Below are positions 34,700 to 44,561 of a stretch of 64,000 nucleotides of DNA, piece by piece (position 1 is the stretch's first letter; each line of letters starts with the position of its first letter). The DNA is from an uncultured Sunxiuqinia sp. (lineage in GTDB: Bacteria; Bacteroidota; Bacteroidia; Bacteroidales; Prolixibacteraceae). A program made the position numbers and the translations under genes. The stretch is from positions 186,001 to 250,000 of the forward strand of contig NZ_OY782770.1 of assembly GCF_963678245.1 (NCBI RefSeq). The letters run 5' to 3'. The notes under the pieces are model-generated. The model did no database searches and was not told the origin of the DNA. It saw only the letters and a program-made list of their open reading frames with translations.

Positions 34700-35686
34700 T
34701 TATCGACGTTTCTCAACAAATGCTTTTCCTGGCATCCACCCATCAAAAATATTCTCTAAAGTATAATTGGCTCTTTGCTCTTTAGTTAGTTGTGGCGCCC
34801 ACGCTACTCGTTTTTCAGGGTTAGCACCTTCACCTCTATTTTGGTACTCAACGTAAGTTGACTTTTTTTCAGCTTCTTCTTTTCCCCAATTATGCCAACC
34901 TTCTTCTTTAATCACTTCGCTCAGCTCACATTCAATAAAAGCAGTTTTGGCGTAGGGTCTCCAGGGGCGGCCCAGATAAACGGAGCCTGCCGGAGCATCG
35001 CCTGTGATTTTACAATGCAAAAAGACAAAGCCAAAGGGCGTTTCTTCCAAAGTTGACGCAGCCGTTACATAGCCTGGGGCTTTGCAAAAGATTTCGCAAT
35101 CTTCAAAGACAGCTGTCGACCAACCAAAAATAAAATCGACCGTACCCTCAATGTAACAGTTTTTGTAGTATTGACGACTATTTTCTCCTTGTGGGTAGAG
35201 GGTGTCCTGATTTCCCCAAAAACGACAATTATTAAAGAAAATACGATCGCCGCTAACCCGAACAGCAACTGCCTGCCCAACTAACCCGGCTGAATTTTCG
35301 AAGGTGATATTTTCGGCAGTAAAGTCATTGCCAAACACATAAAACCCCGACGAACCGGTTGTTCCCATTTCTTCTCCAAAGTAATTTTCTTTGGAAGCAT
35401 AATCATCGTTTGTAATAAGGGTATTCTCAACACTTTCACCGATAAAAGTGACTTTGTTTTTAGAACTCGGCAAAATCAATTTTTCTTTGTAAACACCGTT
35501 TTTGATAAAGATGGTCGTTCTCTCTTTCCGAAAATGAGGAACAGCGTCAATAGCTTCCTGAACAGTAGTAAAATCACCTGATCCGTCTTTCGAAACTACA
35601 AAATCAAATTGCTGCCCAACATTGGCAAAACCAAATGTATTTAACAGAACAGAAAGTACCAGTAGCCCGTAATTTTTTAGTTGCAT
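34700..35686 (-). CDS. Pectin methylesterase (CE8)
   Basis: A 328-residue exported esterase (signal residues 1-23) with a parallel beta-helix. Conserved CE8 motifs are VSKDGSGDFTTVQEAIDAVP near residue 31, FWGNQDTLYPQGENSRQY near 157, the catalytic Asp in YIEGTVDFIFGWSTAVFEDC near 180, and the Arg-Trp motif YLGRPWRPYAKTAF near 236. The enzyme demethylates homogalacturonan, exposing galacturonate for GH28 and lyases. It lies in the middle of the pectin run with a 157-nt gap before GH105 and 20 nt to GH43. Catalytic residues look intact. Confidence 0.95.
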   Translation of the reverse strand: MQLKNYGLLVLSVLLNTFGFANVGQQFDFVVSKDGSGDFTTVQEAIDAVPHFRKERTTIFIKNGVYKEKLILPSSKNKVTFIGESVENTLITNDDYASKENYFGEEMGTTGSSGFYVFGNDFTAENITFENSAGLVGQAVAVRVSGDRIFFNNCRFWGNQDTLYPQGENSRQYYKNCYIEGTVDFIFGWSTAVFEDCEIFCKAPGYVTAASTLEETPFGFVFLHCKITGDAPAGSVYLGRPWRPYAKTAFIECELSEVIKEEGWHNWGKEEAEKKSTYVEYQNRGEGANPEKRVAWAPQLTKEQRANYTLENIFDGWMPGKAFVEKRR

Positions 35687-35842
35687 GTTTTTTTATATTT
35701 CGATCGTTCAGGTCCGTTTTTTTGTGCCTTAGAGTTTTTGATTCACCTAAAAAAGTGACGATAAGATAAAAAAACTTGTACTGTCATTCTGAAATAAATT
35801 CAAAATGACAATACTTTTCAACCCTTTTGATCTCTTAAGTCA

Positions 35843-37069
35843 TTATTTGCTGATTTCCAAGCTGGCCAAAATAAATGGACCGACGCCTTTTGGATCGTTA
35901 TCACGAATAGGCTCGCTGATGTAATACTCAAAAGAGGCATCACGGTACGGATCGCCGCCAAGGCCTGCGACAGAACAAACATCAGTTAGGCTAATCGTGC
36001 CATTCTCATTTTCTTTAATGAAGTTATCCAAAATGCCGGCATATCCTTTTTCGGCTACCTCACGATATTCTTCATCAATATATCCTACTCGAGTGGCTTT
36101 AGCCAATGCATAAACAAACATGCTTGAAGCAGAAGACTCCAGATAGTTTCCTTCCCGATCTCCCTGATCTAACACCTGATACCAAAGACCTGTTTCCTCA
36201 TCCTGCCACTTCTTCAAACCGGCTGCTACTTCTTGCAATATCTCAACTACTTGGTGCTTTTCAGGATGATCTTCAGGAATAAAACCCAGTGCATCAACCA
36301 GTGCTGCAGCGTACCATCCCATTGCACGTCCCCAGAAATGAGGAGAACATCCGGTTTCCGGATCTGCCCAACGCTGCTCTTTGCTTTCATCCCATCCGTG
36401 GTAGTTCAACCCAACGATTGAATCATAAGTATGCTTGTGTACGGTAACGAACTGATTGATCACATCATCAAATGCTGCCGGCTCGTCGAACACTATTCCA
36501 AACTCGGCATAAAACGGAGTTCCCATATATAAGCCATCTAACCACATTTGATGAGGGTATCTTTTCTTGTGCCAAAACCCACCTTCCGAAGTACGTGGAT
36601 GATCCTCCAATTGATCGCGTAATATGAAAATAGTCTTTTTGTAGCGCTCATCACCTGTCTTTTCATATAGATCAAACAAGAATTTACCAGAGTTAATTTT
36701 ATCGATATTAAAATCACTCTTTTTATAACCCTTTATTTCACCATCTTCATTAATAAATTGATCTGCGTATCCTTTAGCATATTCGTAATAAGTAGGGTCA
36801 CCTGTTTCTTCAGACAATTCAACCATGGCTGAAGAAACCAGCCCGGCAGTATAGCTCCATTTCCCTTCGGGGTTAAAATCTACGGTTGAAGCCTCCGGAA
36901 AGTGAACCATCTCGGAGTCGGCCATACGAACCGCCATTTTAATCGCTGTTGAGTCTGCAACGATTTCGCCAGACTCCTTTTCCTTTTTTTCGGTGGTTGT
37001 GCATTGGCTGAAGGCAAAGCCAATCAGTGACAGAATCAGATAAGCATTTTTAATTTTTGTCAGGTACAT
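35843..37069 (-). CDS. GH105 unsaturated rhamnogalacturonyl hydrolase
   Basis: A 408-residue lipoprotein (signal ending GFAFSQC, Cys23) with an (alpha/alpha)6 barrel. Family-like segments are GGFWHKKRYPHQMWLDGLYMG near residue 163, HGWDESKEQRWADPETGCSPHFWGRAMGWYAAALVDAL near 225-262, and SSASSMFVYALAKATRVGY near 315. GH105 enzymes remove the unsaturated uronic acid left by pectate or rhamnogalacturonan lyases. Its presence implies that lyase products are still met although the adjacent PL1 gene is broken. It is the first enzyme gene downstream of the HTCS regulator on the same strand. Confidence 0.93.
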   Translation of the reverse strand: MYLTKIKNAYLILSLIGFAFSQCTTTEKKEKESGEIVADSTAIKMAVRMADSEMVHFPEASTVDFNPEGKWSYTAGLVSSAMVELSEETGDPTYYEYAKGYADQFINEDGEIKGYKKSDFNIDKINSGKFLFDLYEKTGDERYKKTIFILRDQLEDHPRTSEGGFWHKKRYPHQMWLDGLYMGTPFYAEFGIVFDEPAAFDDVINQFVTVHKHTYDSIVGLNYHGWDESKEQRWADPETGCSPHFWGRAMGWYAAALVDALGFIPEDHPEKHQVVEILQEVAAGLKKWQDEETGLWYQVLDQGDREGNYLESSASSMFVYALAKATRVGYIDEEYREVAEKGYAGILDNFIKENENGTISLTDVCSVAGLGGDPYRDASFEYYISEPIRDNDPKGVGPFILASLEISK

Positions 37070-37115
37070 TTTCTTTGTTTTTTAGTGGCATAAATAAACT
37101 CAGGTTGGATTCTTA

Positions 37116-37500
37116 TTAAAAAATAATATTCACAAGAATAACCAATGCGACAACGAGCCCGATCACAACGATTGCTATGGTCCAAGAATTTCTTTTCAGA
37201 TCTTTTCGCATTTTATCCATAAGTTTTGGTGCCTGTTTATTAAGCTTTCCAAAAATAAGACGATAATCTCGCCCTCGCTTTATATTAATTCCCAAAAAGA
37301 ATAGGCCTCAATATCAAAGAGGGAAATAAATACCAAATAGCAGGGTCTATTTTCCCACACGCCACTCCCATGCCCAGAAAAACAACTAACAACCAGCAAA
37401 GTACAAACAAATACCACAAATACAACTTTGGCTTGTCGTCTTGTAGTAAACAAACTACCGAAAAAAGAAAAAACCGGGCAAAAAAAATTCTAAAAGCTGA
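37116..37500 (-). pseudogene. Possible frameshifted small membrane protein
   Basis: One minus-strand frame (37500 to a stop at 37285) reads LQDDKPKLYLWYLFVLCWLL, a loop MGVACGKIDPAIWYLF, then SLILRPILFGN. An overlapping second frame continues as INIKRGRDYRLIFGKLNKQ and ends in a membrane helix TIAIVVIGLVVALVILVNII (stop at 37116-37118). Joined by a one-base shift near 37290 they would make a roughly two- to three-helix membrane protein. No good start codon is seen for the first frame. The second could be an independent 34-residue protein from ATG 37218-37220. Family unknown. Confidence 0.4.
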
Positions 37501-37698
37501 CTATATTCAAGGTAAAACCACGAGGTACTGTTCCAACTTTAATTCGATTAAAAAGCAGAAAATCGAATTTCCTCATTTTGCCCCATGTCATTCGGAAGAC
37601 GAACATCTCTCCGATAAATCAGGCGAAAAACAGGAAACCTCGAAGAACTATTTGGCTAAATCGATTGTCGTATCGGAATTAGAGTAATCCGATCTAAT

Positions 37699-40600
37699 TC
37701 AATTTTTTTGCTTGTATTCTGTCGCATTCATGCCGTAAGTCTGTCGGAAGCATTTCCGGAAATGTGACAAATCTTTAAAACCAACGGCATAAGCTATTTC
37801 ACCGACGGTCATTCTTTCCTGTAGCAGTAACTGAGTGGCCCGCTTCAATCGAATACTTCTTATAAACTCTTTGACTGTCATATCCGTCAACGCATTCAAC
37901 TTACGGTACAATTGCATACGGCTGACACCAACTTCCTGAGCGAAGCGCTCAATATCCAGATCGGTGTCAGCAATATTGTTTTCGACCACTTCAACTGCTT
38001 TCTGAAGAAATTTTTCTTCGGGCGAAGAAATGATGATATTTTTAGGCTGAAGTGTGATTTCACCAGAGTATTTCTGTTTTAGTGAATCACGAATCGAAAG
38101 CATATTTTCAATCTTTGTCTGCAAAATAGCCAGATCAAAAGGCTTGGTGATGTAATCATCCGCGCCACTAGACAATCCTTTTATTTCGTGATCTTTCGAA
38201 TGAAGCGCAGTTAAAAGCAATACCGGAATGTGCGATGTACGTTCATCTTTCTTTACCTTTTTACAAAACTCGTAGCCATCAATGTCGGGCATCAGCACAT
38301 CACTAACAATCACATCGGGGATCTGTTCCAATGCCATCTTCCAGCCAATTCGGCCATCAGCAGCCTCAAAAACCTGAAATCTGGAATAAAAATGACTATT
38401 GATCAGTTTTCTCACATCAGGGTTATCGTCAACAACCAACATAATGCGACTATTCAAATGCTCGGGCTCTCGAACCAAATTCGCTTCATTTGTGCCCCCG
38501 ACCACAGAATCGTTCAGCACTTCTATCTTATGAGGCACTTCTGCTAGCTCGTCTTTTAAATAGGGCAGCCGAATGGTAAACTTACTACCCTTGCCGGGTT
38601 TACTCACGACAAATATTTTTCCATGATGAAGCTTGACCAGTTCCTTCACATACGACAAACCAATTCCTGCTCCTGTTTGCACCTCCTTTTCATTGGCCTG
38701 AAAAAAACGGTTAAATATTTTGGATGCATTGGTTTGCGAAATTCCCTGCCCGGTATCCCGAACCGTGATTTCAATAAATTCCTGATCAGGGTTTTCTGAT
38801 GCCAAATCCTCCTCATTCGTATCAAAAACTAAAGACAAATTCACCGTGACCTGACCATCTTTTCCGGTAAATTTGAATGCGTTCGAAAGCAAGTTATTGA
38901 TCATTTTCTCGAGTTTATCGGCATCAAAATGTGCAGTCAAACTCTTTTTTAAGGAATTGAATTTTAGCTGAATATCCTTCTCACTAGCATATCCCTGAAA
39001 AGACTCCACAATTTTTGCAATAAAACTTACAATATCTCCCTGCACAAGCTCCAGTTTCAAATTTCCTGATTCGAGCTTCCGAAAATCCAGTAGCTGATTG
39101 ACCAAACGATCAAGCTGTTTCGCATTTCGGTGCATCATTTCAAAATTAGCTCCAACTTCCGGCGTAGTCATCTTTTGCTCAATTAGCTTTTCGAGTGGCG
39201 CAAGAATCAAGGTTAGCGGTGTTCTTATTTCGTGCGATACATTGGTGAAAAACTTCAACTTGAGCATATCCAGTTCATGCAATTTGCGAGCTTTCATTCG
39301 CTCCAGAACCAATTCACTTTTAATCTTTTCACGATAAAGGAGGAATTGGATCAACAAATAAATCAGCACACAAATGATTAAAATAATCAAACTACGAAAC
39401 CAAATAGTTTTCCAAAAAGGCGGCAAAATAGTAACCATCAGACTCAACTCACTTTCAAGTTCAGTCTCACCCGGAACAACTCGCTTAACATGGAGTATAT
39501 AATCGCCTGGATTTAAATTGGTATAAGTGGCTGTTCGGTTTCGACTTGGCTCGTTCCAGTCTTTATCAAAACCTTCTAAATAATAGCTGTATAAATTATT
39601 TTGGCTGTTCACGTAATTCAATGCTGCAAACTCAAGTGTAAACACGTTTTGTTCGTAGGGTAAAACCAAATGTTTAGTCTCTGAAATACTTTTCTTAAGC
39701 ACTCCTTCATCGCTGTTAATTGGAACTTTCTTGTTAAATATCCGAAGATCAGTTAAAACTAAGGGAATATCGCCATCTTTCAGCTTTACTTCTTTCGGAT
39801 TGAAGATATTAAAGCCTGAAACTCCACCAAAAAGTAACCGTCCATCATCAGCTTTGTAGGCAGCCCCATAAGAAAATTGATTGCTTCTCAGTCCGTCCTT
39901 ACTTGTAAAGTTTTGAAAAGTCTCACGTTCAGGATCAAACTTCGACAAACCATTTGAGGTGCTAACCCACAACTTTCCGCTGTCATCTTCTAAAACACAC
40001 AAAGCCTGATCATTCGACAAACCATCTCCTGTATCGTAGTATTGTACAGCCCCGCTTACACTTGAATACTGTGCAATTCCCCTATCTAAAGTAGTAAGCC
40101 AATAACGACCTTTCGAGTCCTCAATAAAAGCCCTTGAATGCTCACTAAAACGAGTTACTTTCTTGCTTTCAGGATCATAAATACCAACCATATCAGATGT
40201 TCCAAACCAAATACGGCGAAAGGAGTCCATCTCCATCCAGTTTACCTGCTCCTGCCCTGCCAATTGAGGATAGTGAATAAACTCGTCATTCTGCGAATCG
40301 TATCTGTCAATTCCGGCTGATGTGCCTACCCACATACTCCCATTGTGGTCCAGCAGAAAGTCCCAAATTTTATTATCCGAAATACTCCTTTCGTTTGATG
40401 GATTAGCATCAAAATGCTGGACAACTTTCTTCGTTTTCAGGTTTACCACATCAACTCCTCCAAGGAAAGTCCCTACCCAGAGATTTCCTTTCTTATCTTC
40501 CTGAAATGCTTTAATACAGTCTCTTGAAATCGATTTTGGATCATCAATTCTGGCTATCAGATAACTGTAGTTCTCTTTTCGCGGATGATAAATATTAATA

Positions 40601-41802
40601 CCTCCATCCTCAGTACCAACCCAAATATTCTGGTCCTCGTCAATCCAAAATGCATAAACAATATTACTATTCAAATACTTATTACCATTGTCCGATGGAT
40701 GTGGAATATAATTTTCAAATACCTGTTTATTTTTTGCCAGCAAATTCAATCCTCCGCGCGTTCCAATCCATGCTTCTCCGCGACTATCATGAATAATGTC
40801 CAATACTGAATTATTGATCAAACTAGTTGACTCCCGCTCATCATGCTGATAAAAGGTAGCCACTCCACCTTTTTTAGTATAATCCAAAATACCACCACGC
40901 GTGCCAATCCAGTAGTTGCCGTGGGCTCCTTCTGAAATTGAACGAACCGTCTTAGTTCGTTCAACCGAAGACCCCAAATCGACAGATTCTATTTCATTTG
41001 ACTCAGAATCGACAATAAAAACACCGTTGGAGTATGTTCCAATCCACATATCCCCGTCTTTATCCAGAAAAAGCTCCCAAATCTCATCATGCTCCATCCC
41101 GGCTAATGGCAAATTCAACTTCTCAAAAGTTCGCTGCCGTGTGTTAATTAAAAAAACGCTCTCGTTGGTACCAGCCCAAAGCATTCCATTTTGATCAAAT
41201 TCCATTACACGTACAAACGTCTCATTCCTGTCTTGCGAATTTTCGTGCGCAAGCGACAGGCGAGAAACACTACCAAGCGCATCAACAATTAAAATATCGT
41301 GATTTGTCGCCAACCACAAATCTCCGGAGGTATCTTGCTCAATATCATTAACAGACATGTCTTCGCCACTGAAATAGAGATTATTTTCGTAGGGGCGATA
41401 AAAAGTTTCGAACTCTCTGTCGAAAACATTCAACCCTCCATTTTCGGTGCCAATCAAAAGACGCTCTCTATTGTCTTCAAAAATCACCCTCACCAAATTT
41501 CCTTTCAGGCTTGTTGTATCATCATCCGAATGCACAAAGTTTACAAACTCATATCCGTCAAAACGAGTTAGCCCCTGGCTAGTTCCAATCCACATCCATC
41601 CTTTATGATCCTGATAAATTGTTTGTATCTGATTATTGGGCAGTCCGCTTTCCTGAGTAAATGAGTCGAAATTTACTTCATTGCTCGCAGCAAAACCCGC
41701 CGAAAAATAGAAGAGTCCCCACAAAACAATAAACAGTGTTTTCGCAAACCGCTCCATTTGTGATATTGTTCGTTGACAATATTGTACAATCCGTTCTTTC
41801 AT
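37699..41802 (-). CDS. Hybrid two-component system regulator (HTCS) of the pectin cluster
   Basis: A 1367-residue one-protein signalling system. An N-terminal signal/anchor (about residues 20-38) leads into a periplasmic double beta-propeller with many Reg_prop repeats of the type GWMWIGTSQGLTRFDG (about 45-700), then a Y_Y_Y domain (about 710-795) and a membrane helix near 800-822. The cytoplasm holds HisKA (FTNVSHEIRTPLTLILAPLE, His near 855), HATPase with G boxes RDTGQGI and GAGIGLSYVKEL, a receiver with VSDVLMPDIDGYEF (Asp near 1168) and a C-terminal AraC-type helix-turn-helix from about 1270. HTCS proteins bind oligosaccharides outside and activate the linked degradation genes. Here the ligand should be a pectin fragment. 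Confidence 0.96.
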   Translation of the reverse strand: MKERIVQYCQRTISQMERFAKTLFIVLWGLFYFSAGFAASNEVNFDSFTQESGLPNNQIQTIYQDHKGWMWIGTSQGLTRFDGYEFVNFVHSDDDTTSLKGNLVRVIFEDNRERLLIGTENGGLNVFDREFETFYRPYENNLYFSGEDMSVNDIEQDTSGDLWLATNHDILIVDALGSVSRLSLAHENSQDRNETFVRVMEFDQNGMLWAGTNESVFLINTRQRTFEKLNLPLAGMEHDEIWELFLDKDGDMWIGTYSNGVFIVDSESNEIESVDLGSSVERTKTVRSISEGAHGNYWIGTRGGILDYTKKGGVATFYQHDERESTSLINNSVLDIIHDSRGEAWIGTRGGLNLLAKNKQVFENYIPHPSDNGNKYLNSNIVYAFWIDEDQNIWVGTEDGGINIYHPRKENYSYLIARIDDPKSISRDCIKAFQEDKKGNLWVGTFLGGVDVVNLKTKKVVQHFDANPSNERSISDNKIWDFLLDHNGSMWVGTSAGIDRYDSQNDEFIHYPQLAGQEQVNWMEMDSFRRIWFGTSDMVGIYDPESKKVTRFSEHSRAFIEDSKGRYWLTTLDRGIAQYSSVSGAVQYYDTGDGLSNDQALCVLEDDSGKLWVSTSNGLSKFDPERETFQNFTSKDGLRSNQFSYGAAYKADDGRLLFGGVSGFNIFNPKEVKLKDGDIPLVLTDLRIFNKKVPINSDEGVLKKSISETKHLVLPYEQNVFTLEFAALNYVNSQNNLYSYYLEGFDKDWNEPSRNRTATYTNLNPGDYILHVKRVVPGETELESELSLMVTILPPFWKTIWFRSLIILIICVLIYLLIQFLLYREKIKSELVLERMKARKLHELDMLKLKFFTNVSHEIRTPLTLILAPLEKLIEQKMTTPEVGANFEMMHRNAKQLDRLVNQLLDFRKLESGNLKLELVQGDIVSFIAKIVESFQGYASEKDIQLKFNSLKKSLTAHFDADKLEKMINNLLSNAFKFTGKDGQVTVNLSLVFDTNEEDLASENPDQEFIEITVRDTGQGISQTNASKIFNRFFQANEKEVQTGAGIGLSYVKELVKLHHGKIFVVSKPGKGSKFTIRLPYLKDELAEVPHKIEVLNDSVVGGTNEANLVREPEHLNSRIMLVVDDNPDVRKLINSHFYSRFQVFEAADGRIGWKMALEQIPDVIVSDVLMPDIDGYEFCKKVKKDERTSHIPVLLLTALHSKDHEIKGLSSGADDYITKPFDLAILQTKIENMLSIRDSLKQKYSGEITLQPKNIIISSPEEKFLQKAVEVVENNIADTDLDIERFAQEVGVSRMQLYRKLNALTDMTVKEFIRSIRLKRATQLLLQERMTVGEIAYAVGFKDLSHFRKCFRQTYGMNATEYKQKN

Positions 41803-42159
41803 TCTTTTTTTTCCATGCCACTTAACTATGGTAAAATAATGCTTATTTTAAGATATTTGCAAATATCCTGATTCTCGCAGTTCTTCAACTCCAGCTTCAA
41901 CAGGGCCTTTGCCAAAAACAAAAAATTGAACAGAGAAACAAGCGACTCCACCCTCAACCTATAAAGAGATAAAGTATAAACATATCATAATTTATCGAAC
42001 TCAACATTATGCTGAACAAAATGCGCTTACTGCGAGTTACAACTTTAATATTAACAAAACACTGTATACAGTTCAAAAAAAATATATGCTTTACTATTGA
42101 CGGATTACGTGTAGTTTGACAATTATTTGCTAATTTTAATTTGATTGAAACCGAATCCT
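41803..42159. other. Divergent intergenic region between HTCS and PAS hybrid kinase
   Basis: About 350 nt, A/T-rich, carrying the promoters of two divergent regulator genes. No gene is seen. The only clear structure is the palindrome at 41852-41867. A TAATTTTA element near the plus-strand gene weakly resembles the Bacteroidota -7 box. Confidence 0.5.
41852..41867. promoter_or_regulatory. 16-bp perfect palindrome upstream of the HTCS gene
   Basis: GATATTTGCAAATATC, perfectly symmetric, centred about 57 bp upstream of the HTCS start. Position and symmetry fit an operator for a dimeric regulator, possibly the HTCS itself. No second copy was noticed in front of the enzyme genes. Confidence 0.45.
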
Positions 42160-44496
42160 ATGACACATTCAGATAAAAAACAAAGTGAAAGTGACCTTTC
42201 AAAAATGCATTCATCAAAAGCTGCATTACCCAATAAGCTATTAAAAGGATTTGACAAAAATCTTACAAATGACGTATTTATACGTTTTGACACTTCAAAA
42301 AAACACCTTTATCACTCAGGCAATCTGTTCTCTATGCTTAATACCAAACCCGACAATATTATTGGTCAGGCCATAAGCGAAACAGATTATTTAGGAGAGT
42401 TGACCAACGACATCGACCAAATCCTTGACCTGATAGTTAAAAACGACACTCCTTACTTCAACGAATTTCGGCTAAAAAATACAAACGAGCCATTATGGAT
42501 TAGCATTAGTTTATCGCCTGAAAAAGACGCAACAGGAGACTTTGTCGCAGTTAATGGTCTTATCAGGGATATTACGAAACAAAAAGATGCTGAATCTCAA
42601 ATTCAGAAGAAGCAAGAATGGGAACAGTTGGTTGTGGATGCATCGGAGTTAGGTATTTGGGATTGGGAGGTTAACAGCGAAGATTTACAAATATCAAGAA
42701 AATGGAAAGCACAACTGGGGTATTATCCTGACGAGCTGGAAGATAAATTTCAGACCTGGATGAATAAACTTCACCCGGACGATTATAACCGGGTAGAGCG
42801 GTCGTTTACCAATTTCCTAAAAAGCAGCTCGCTAATTTTTGAATCAGAATTCAGGTTAAAACACCGGGATGGAGTTTATCGTTGGATTAAAACCCGCGCC
42901 GCAGCTATTCGCGACAATCAAGGAGAAGCTCTGCGTATTTTAGGCACGAATCGCGATATCACGACAGAAAAAAAGCATGAGGGTAACCTCCGAAAACTCA
43001 ATCAGGCCATCATGCAAAGTCCTGTTGCGATCGTAATTACCGATTTAGATGGATATATTGAGCTTTTCAATCCGGCATATTGTAAAATTACCGGATTCCA
43101 GAAAGACGAGTTGATTGGAAAAAAGACTAACATTCAAAAATCCGGCTTTCATTCTAAAAAATTCTATGAAGAACTTTGGGATACAATTACAACAGGTAAT
43201 GAATGGACAGGTGAATTTAAAAACCGAAATAAGAATGGAAGAACATATTGGGAGTTAGCCTCTATCTCGAGCCTAAAAGATGAGCACGGTATTATTACAA
43301 ATTACATCAAAATTTCCGAAGAAATTACATCATTCAAGCGACTGGAAGAAGAACTGAAAAAGTCAAGAAAACGAACTCGCATCGAGAACCAGTCCAGGCA
43401 TAATTTTATGGCCAGTATGAGTCATGAAATCAGAACACCGATCAATGGCATTATTGGATTTTCTGAGCTATTACAAACAGGAGATTTATCGGAAGAACAA
43501 CAACATCGCTATGCTGATATTATTGAAAAAAGTAGTCGATACCTGTTGGTACTCATTGATGACATCATTGACATCTCAAAAATTGAAGCAAATGAGTTGA
43601 AAATAAAAAAAGATGCTTGCTCCATACAAAACACGTTTAGTGAATTGTCCGCAAGATTTAGTGAAATGCAGGAAGCCAGAGAAAAACCTAATTTGGAAAT
43701 TCGCTTTCGAAAACCGACTCTGAAACACCACGATTATATTTTCACTGACACCCAACGGCTAAAGCAAATTTTATTTAACCTTTTTGACAATGCACTTAAA
43801 TACACCGAAAGTGGGCATATTGAAATTGGTTATCAATTGATGACCAATAAAAAGATCCAGTTCTATGTAGAAGACACAGGGAAAGGAATCCCGAAAGAAC
43901 AGAAAAACACAATTTTTGACCGTACGCTTCACCATGCACACAGCTTAAAAGAGCGCAAAGGTGGGGCTGGGCTGGGCCTGGCCATTTCAAACGGACTCGT
44001 AAAGCTAATGGGAGGCTCGATGAACGTGAAATCCACAGAGGGCAAAGGCTCCATTTTCTATTTCACGATTCCTTACGACAAGATCAGTGCCCCCGCAAAA
44101 CCTCAACCAAAGGAACAAAAGCAGGATTATGACTTTACTGGATTTACAATTTTGATTGCTGAAGACGTTGACTACAATTATGAATACTTGGCTGAAATTT
44201 TAAGAGATACCAATGCAAAAGTGCTTTGGGCCAAAGATGGTATTGACGCGCTAAATCTTTATGGTAAAAACACAGTTGATTTAATCCTTATGGATATTCA
44301 GATGCCCGAAATAGATGGTTATCAAGCTACTCAAACGATTCGGGAGACAGACAAAGAAATACCGATAATTGCTCAAACAGCCTATGCAATGGCCGAAGAA
44401 AAACAAAAGTGTCTGGATTCCGGCTGCAATGACGTTTTAAGCAAACCCATAAAAATGAAAGAGTTGTTAGATACTTTGGCGAGTTATCTCAAATAA
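42160..44496 (+). CDS. Multi-PAS hybrid sensor histidine kinase
   Basis: A 778-residue cytoplasmic hybrid kinase with no membrane segment. Three PAS regions occupy about residues 40-140, 160-275 and 280-400, each ending with a PAC-like segment (GLIRDITKQKDAE, GTNRDITTEKKHE, KISEEITSFKRLE). The kinase core has MASMSHEIRTPINGIIGF (His near 424), G1 YVEDTGKGIPKEQKNTIF and G2 GGAGLGLAISNGLVKLMGG. A receiver at the end contains ILIAEDVDYNYEYLAEIL and LILMDIQMPEIDGYQAT. There is no DNA-binding output, so signalling must pass to another protein. ATG 42160 is chosen; a TTG five codons upstream is possible. recR follows after about 65 nt. Confidence 0.93.
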   Translation: MTHSDKKQSESDLSKMHSSKAALPNKLLKGFDKNLTNDVFIRFDTSKKHLYHSGNLFSMLNTKPDNIIGQAISETDYLGELTNDIDQILDLIVKNDTPYFNEFRLKNTNEPLWISISLSPEKDATGDFVAVNGLIRDITKQKDAESQIQKKQEWEQLVVDASELGIWDWEVNSEDLQISRKWKAQLGYYPDELEDKFQTWMNKLHPDDYNRVERSFTNFLKSSSLIFESEFRLKHRDGVYRWIKTRAAAIRDNQGEALRILGTNRDITTEKKHEGNLRKLNQAIMQSPVAIVITDLDGYIELFNPAYCKITGFQKDELIGKKTNIQKSGFHSKKFYEELWDTITTGNEWTGEFKNRNKNGRTYWELASISSLKDEHGIITNYIKISEEITSFKRLEEELKKSRKRTRIENQSRHNFMASMSHEIRTPINGIIGFSELLQTGDLSEEQQHRYADIIEKSSRYLLVLIDDIIDISKIEANELKIKKDACSIQNTFSELSARFSEMQEAREKPNLEIRFRKPTLKHHDYIFTDTQRLKQILFNLFDNALKYTESGHIEIGYQLMTNKKIQFYVEDTGKGIPKEQKNTIFDRTLHHAHSLKERKGGAGLGLAISNGLVKLMGGSMNVKSTEGKGSIFYFTIPYDKISAPAKPQPKEQKQDYDFTGFTILIAEDVDYNYEYLAEILRDTNAKVLWAKDGIDALNLYGKNTVDLILMDIQMPEIDGYQATQTIRETDKEIPIIAQTAYAMAEEKQKCLDSGCNDVLSKPIKMKELLDTLASYLK

Positions 44497-44561
44497 CCTT
44501 CGCATTTTGGCTGTAATTTAACCAGCTCTTATTAAATTTGATGCCATAATAATTGCCAGGT

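Noticed and set aside
37370-37687. 105-codon plus-strand open frame rich in Lys, Asn and Gln
   Set aside because: Translation is low complexity and antisense to a better membrane-protein-like reading on the minus strand; no family features.
42160-44496. PAS hybrid kinase as second regulator of the pectin cluster
   Set aside because: It has no extracellular sensor and no DNA-binding output, and is divergently transcribed from the HTCS; no evidence connects it with pectin.
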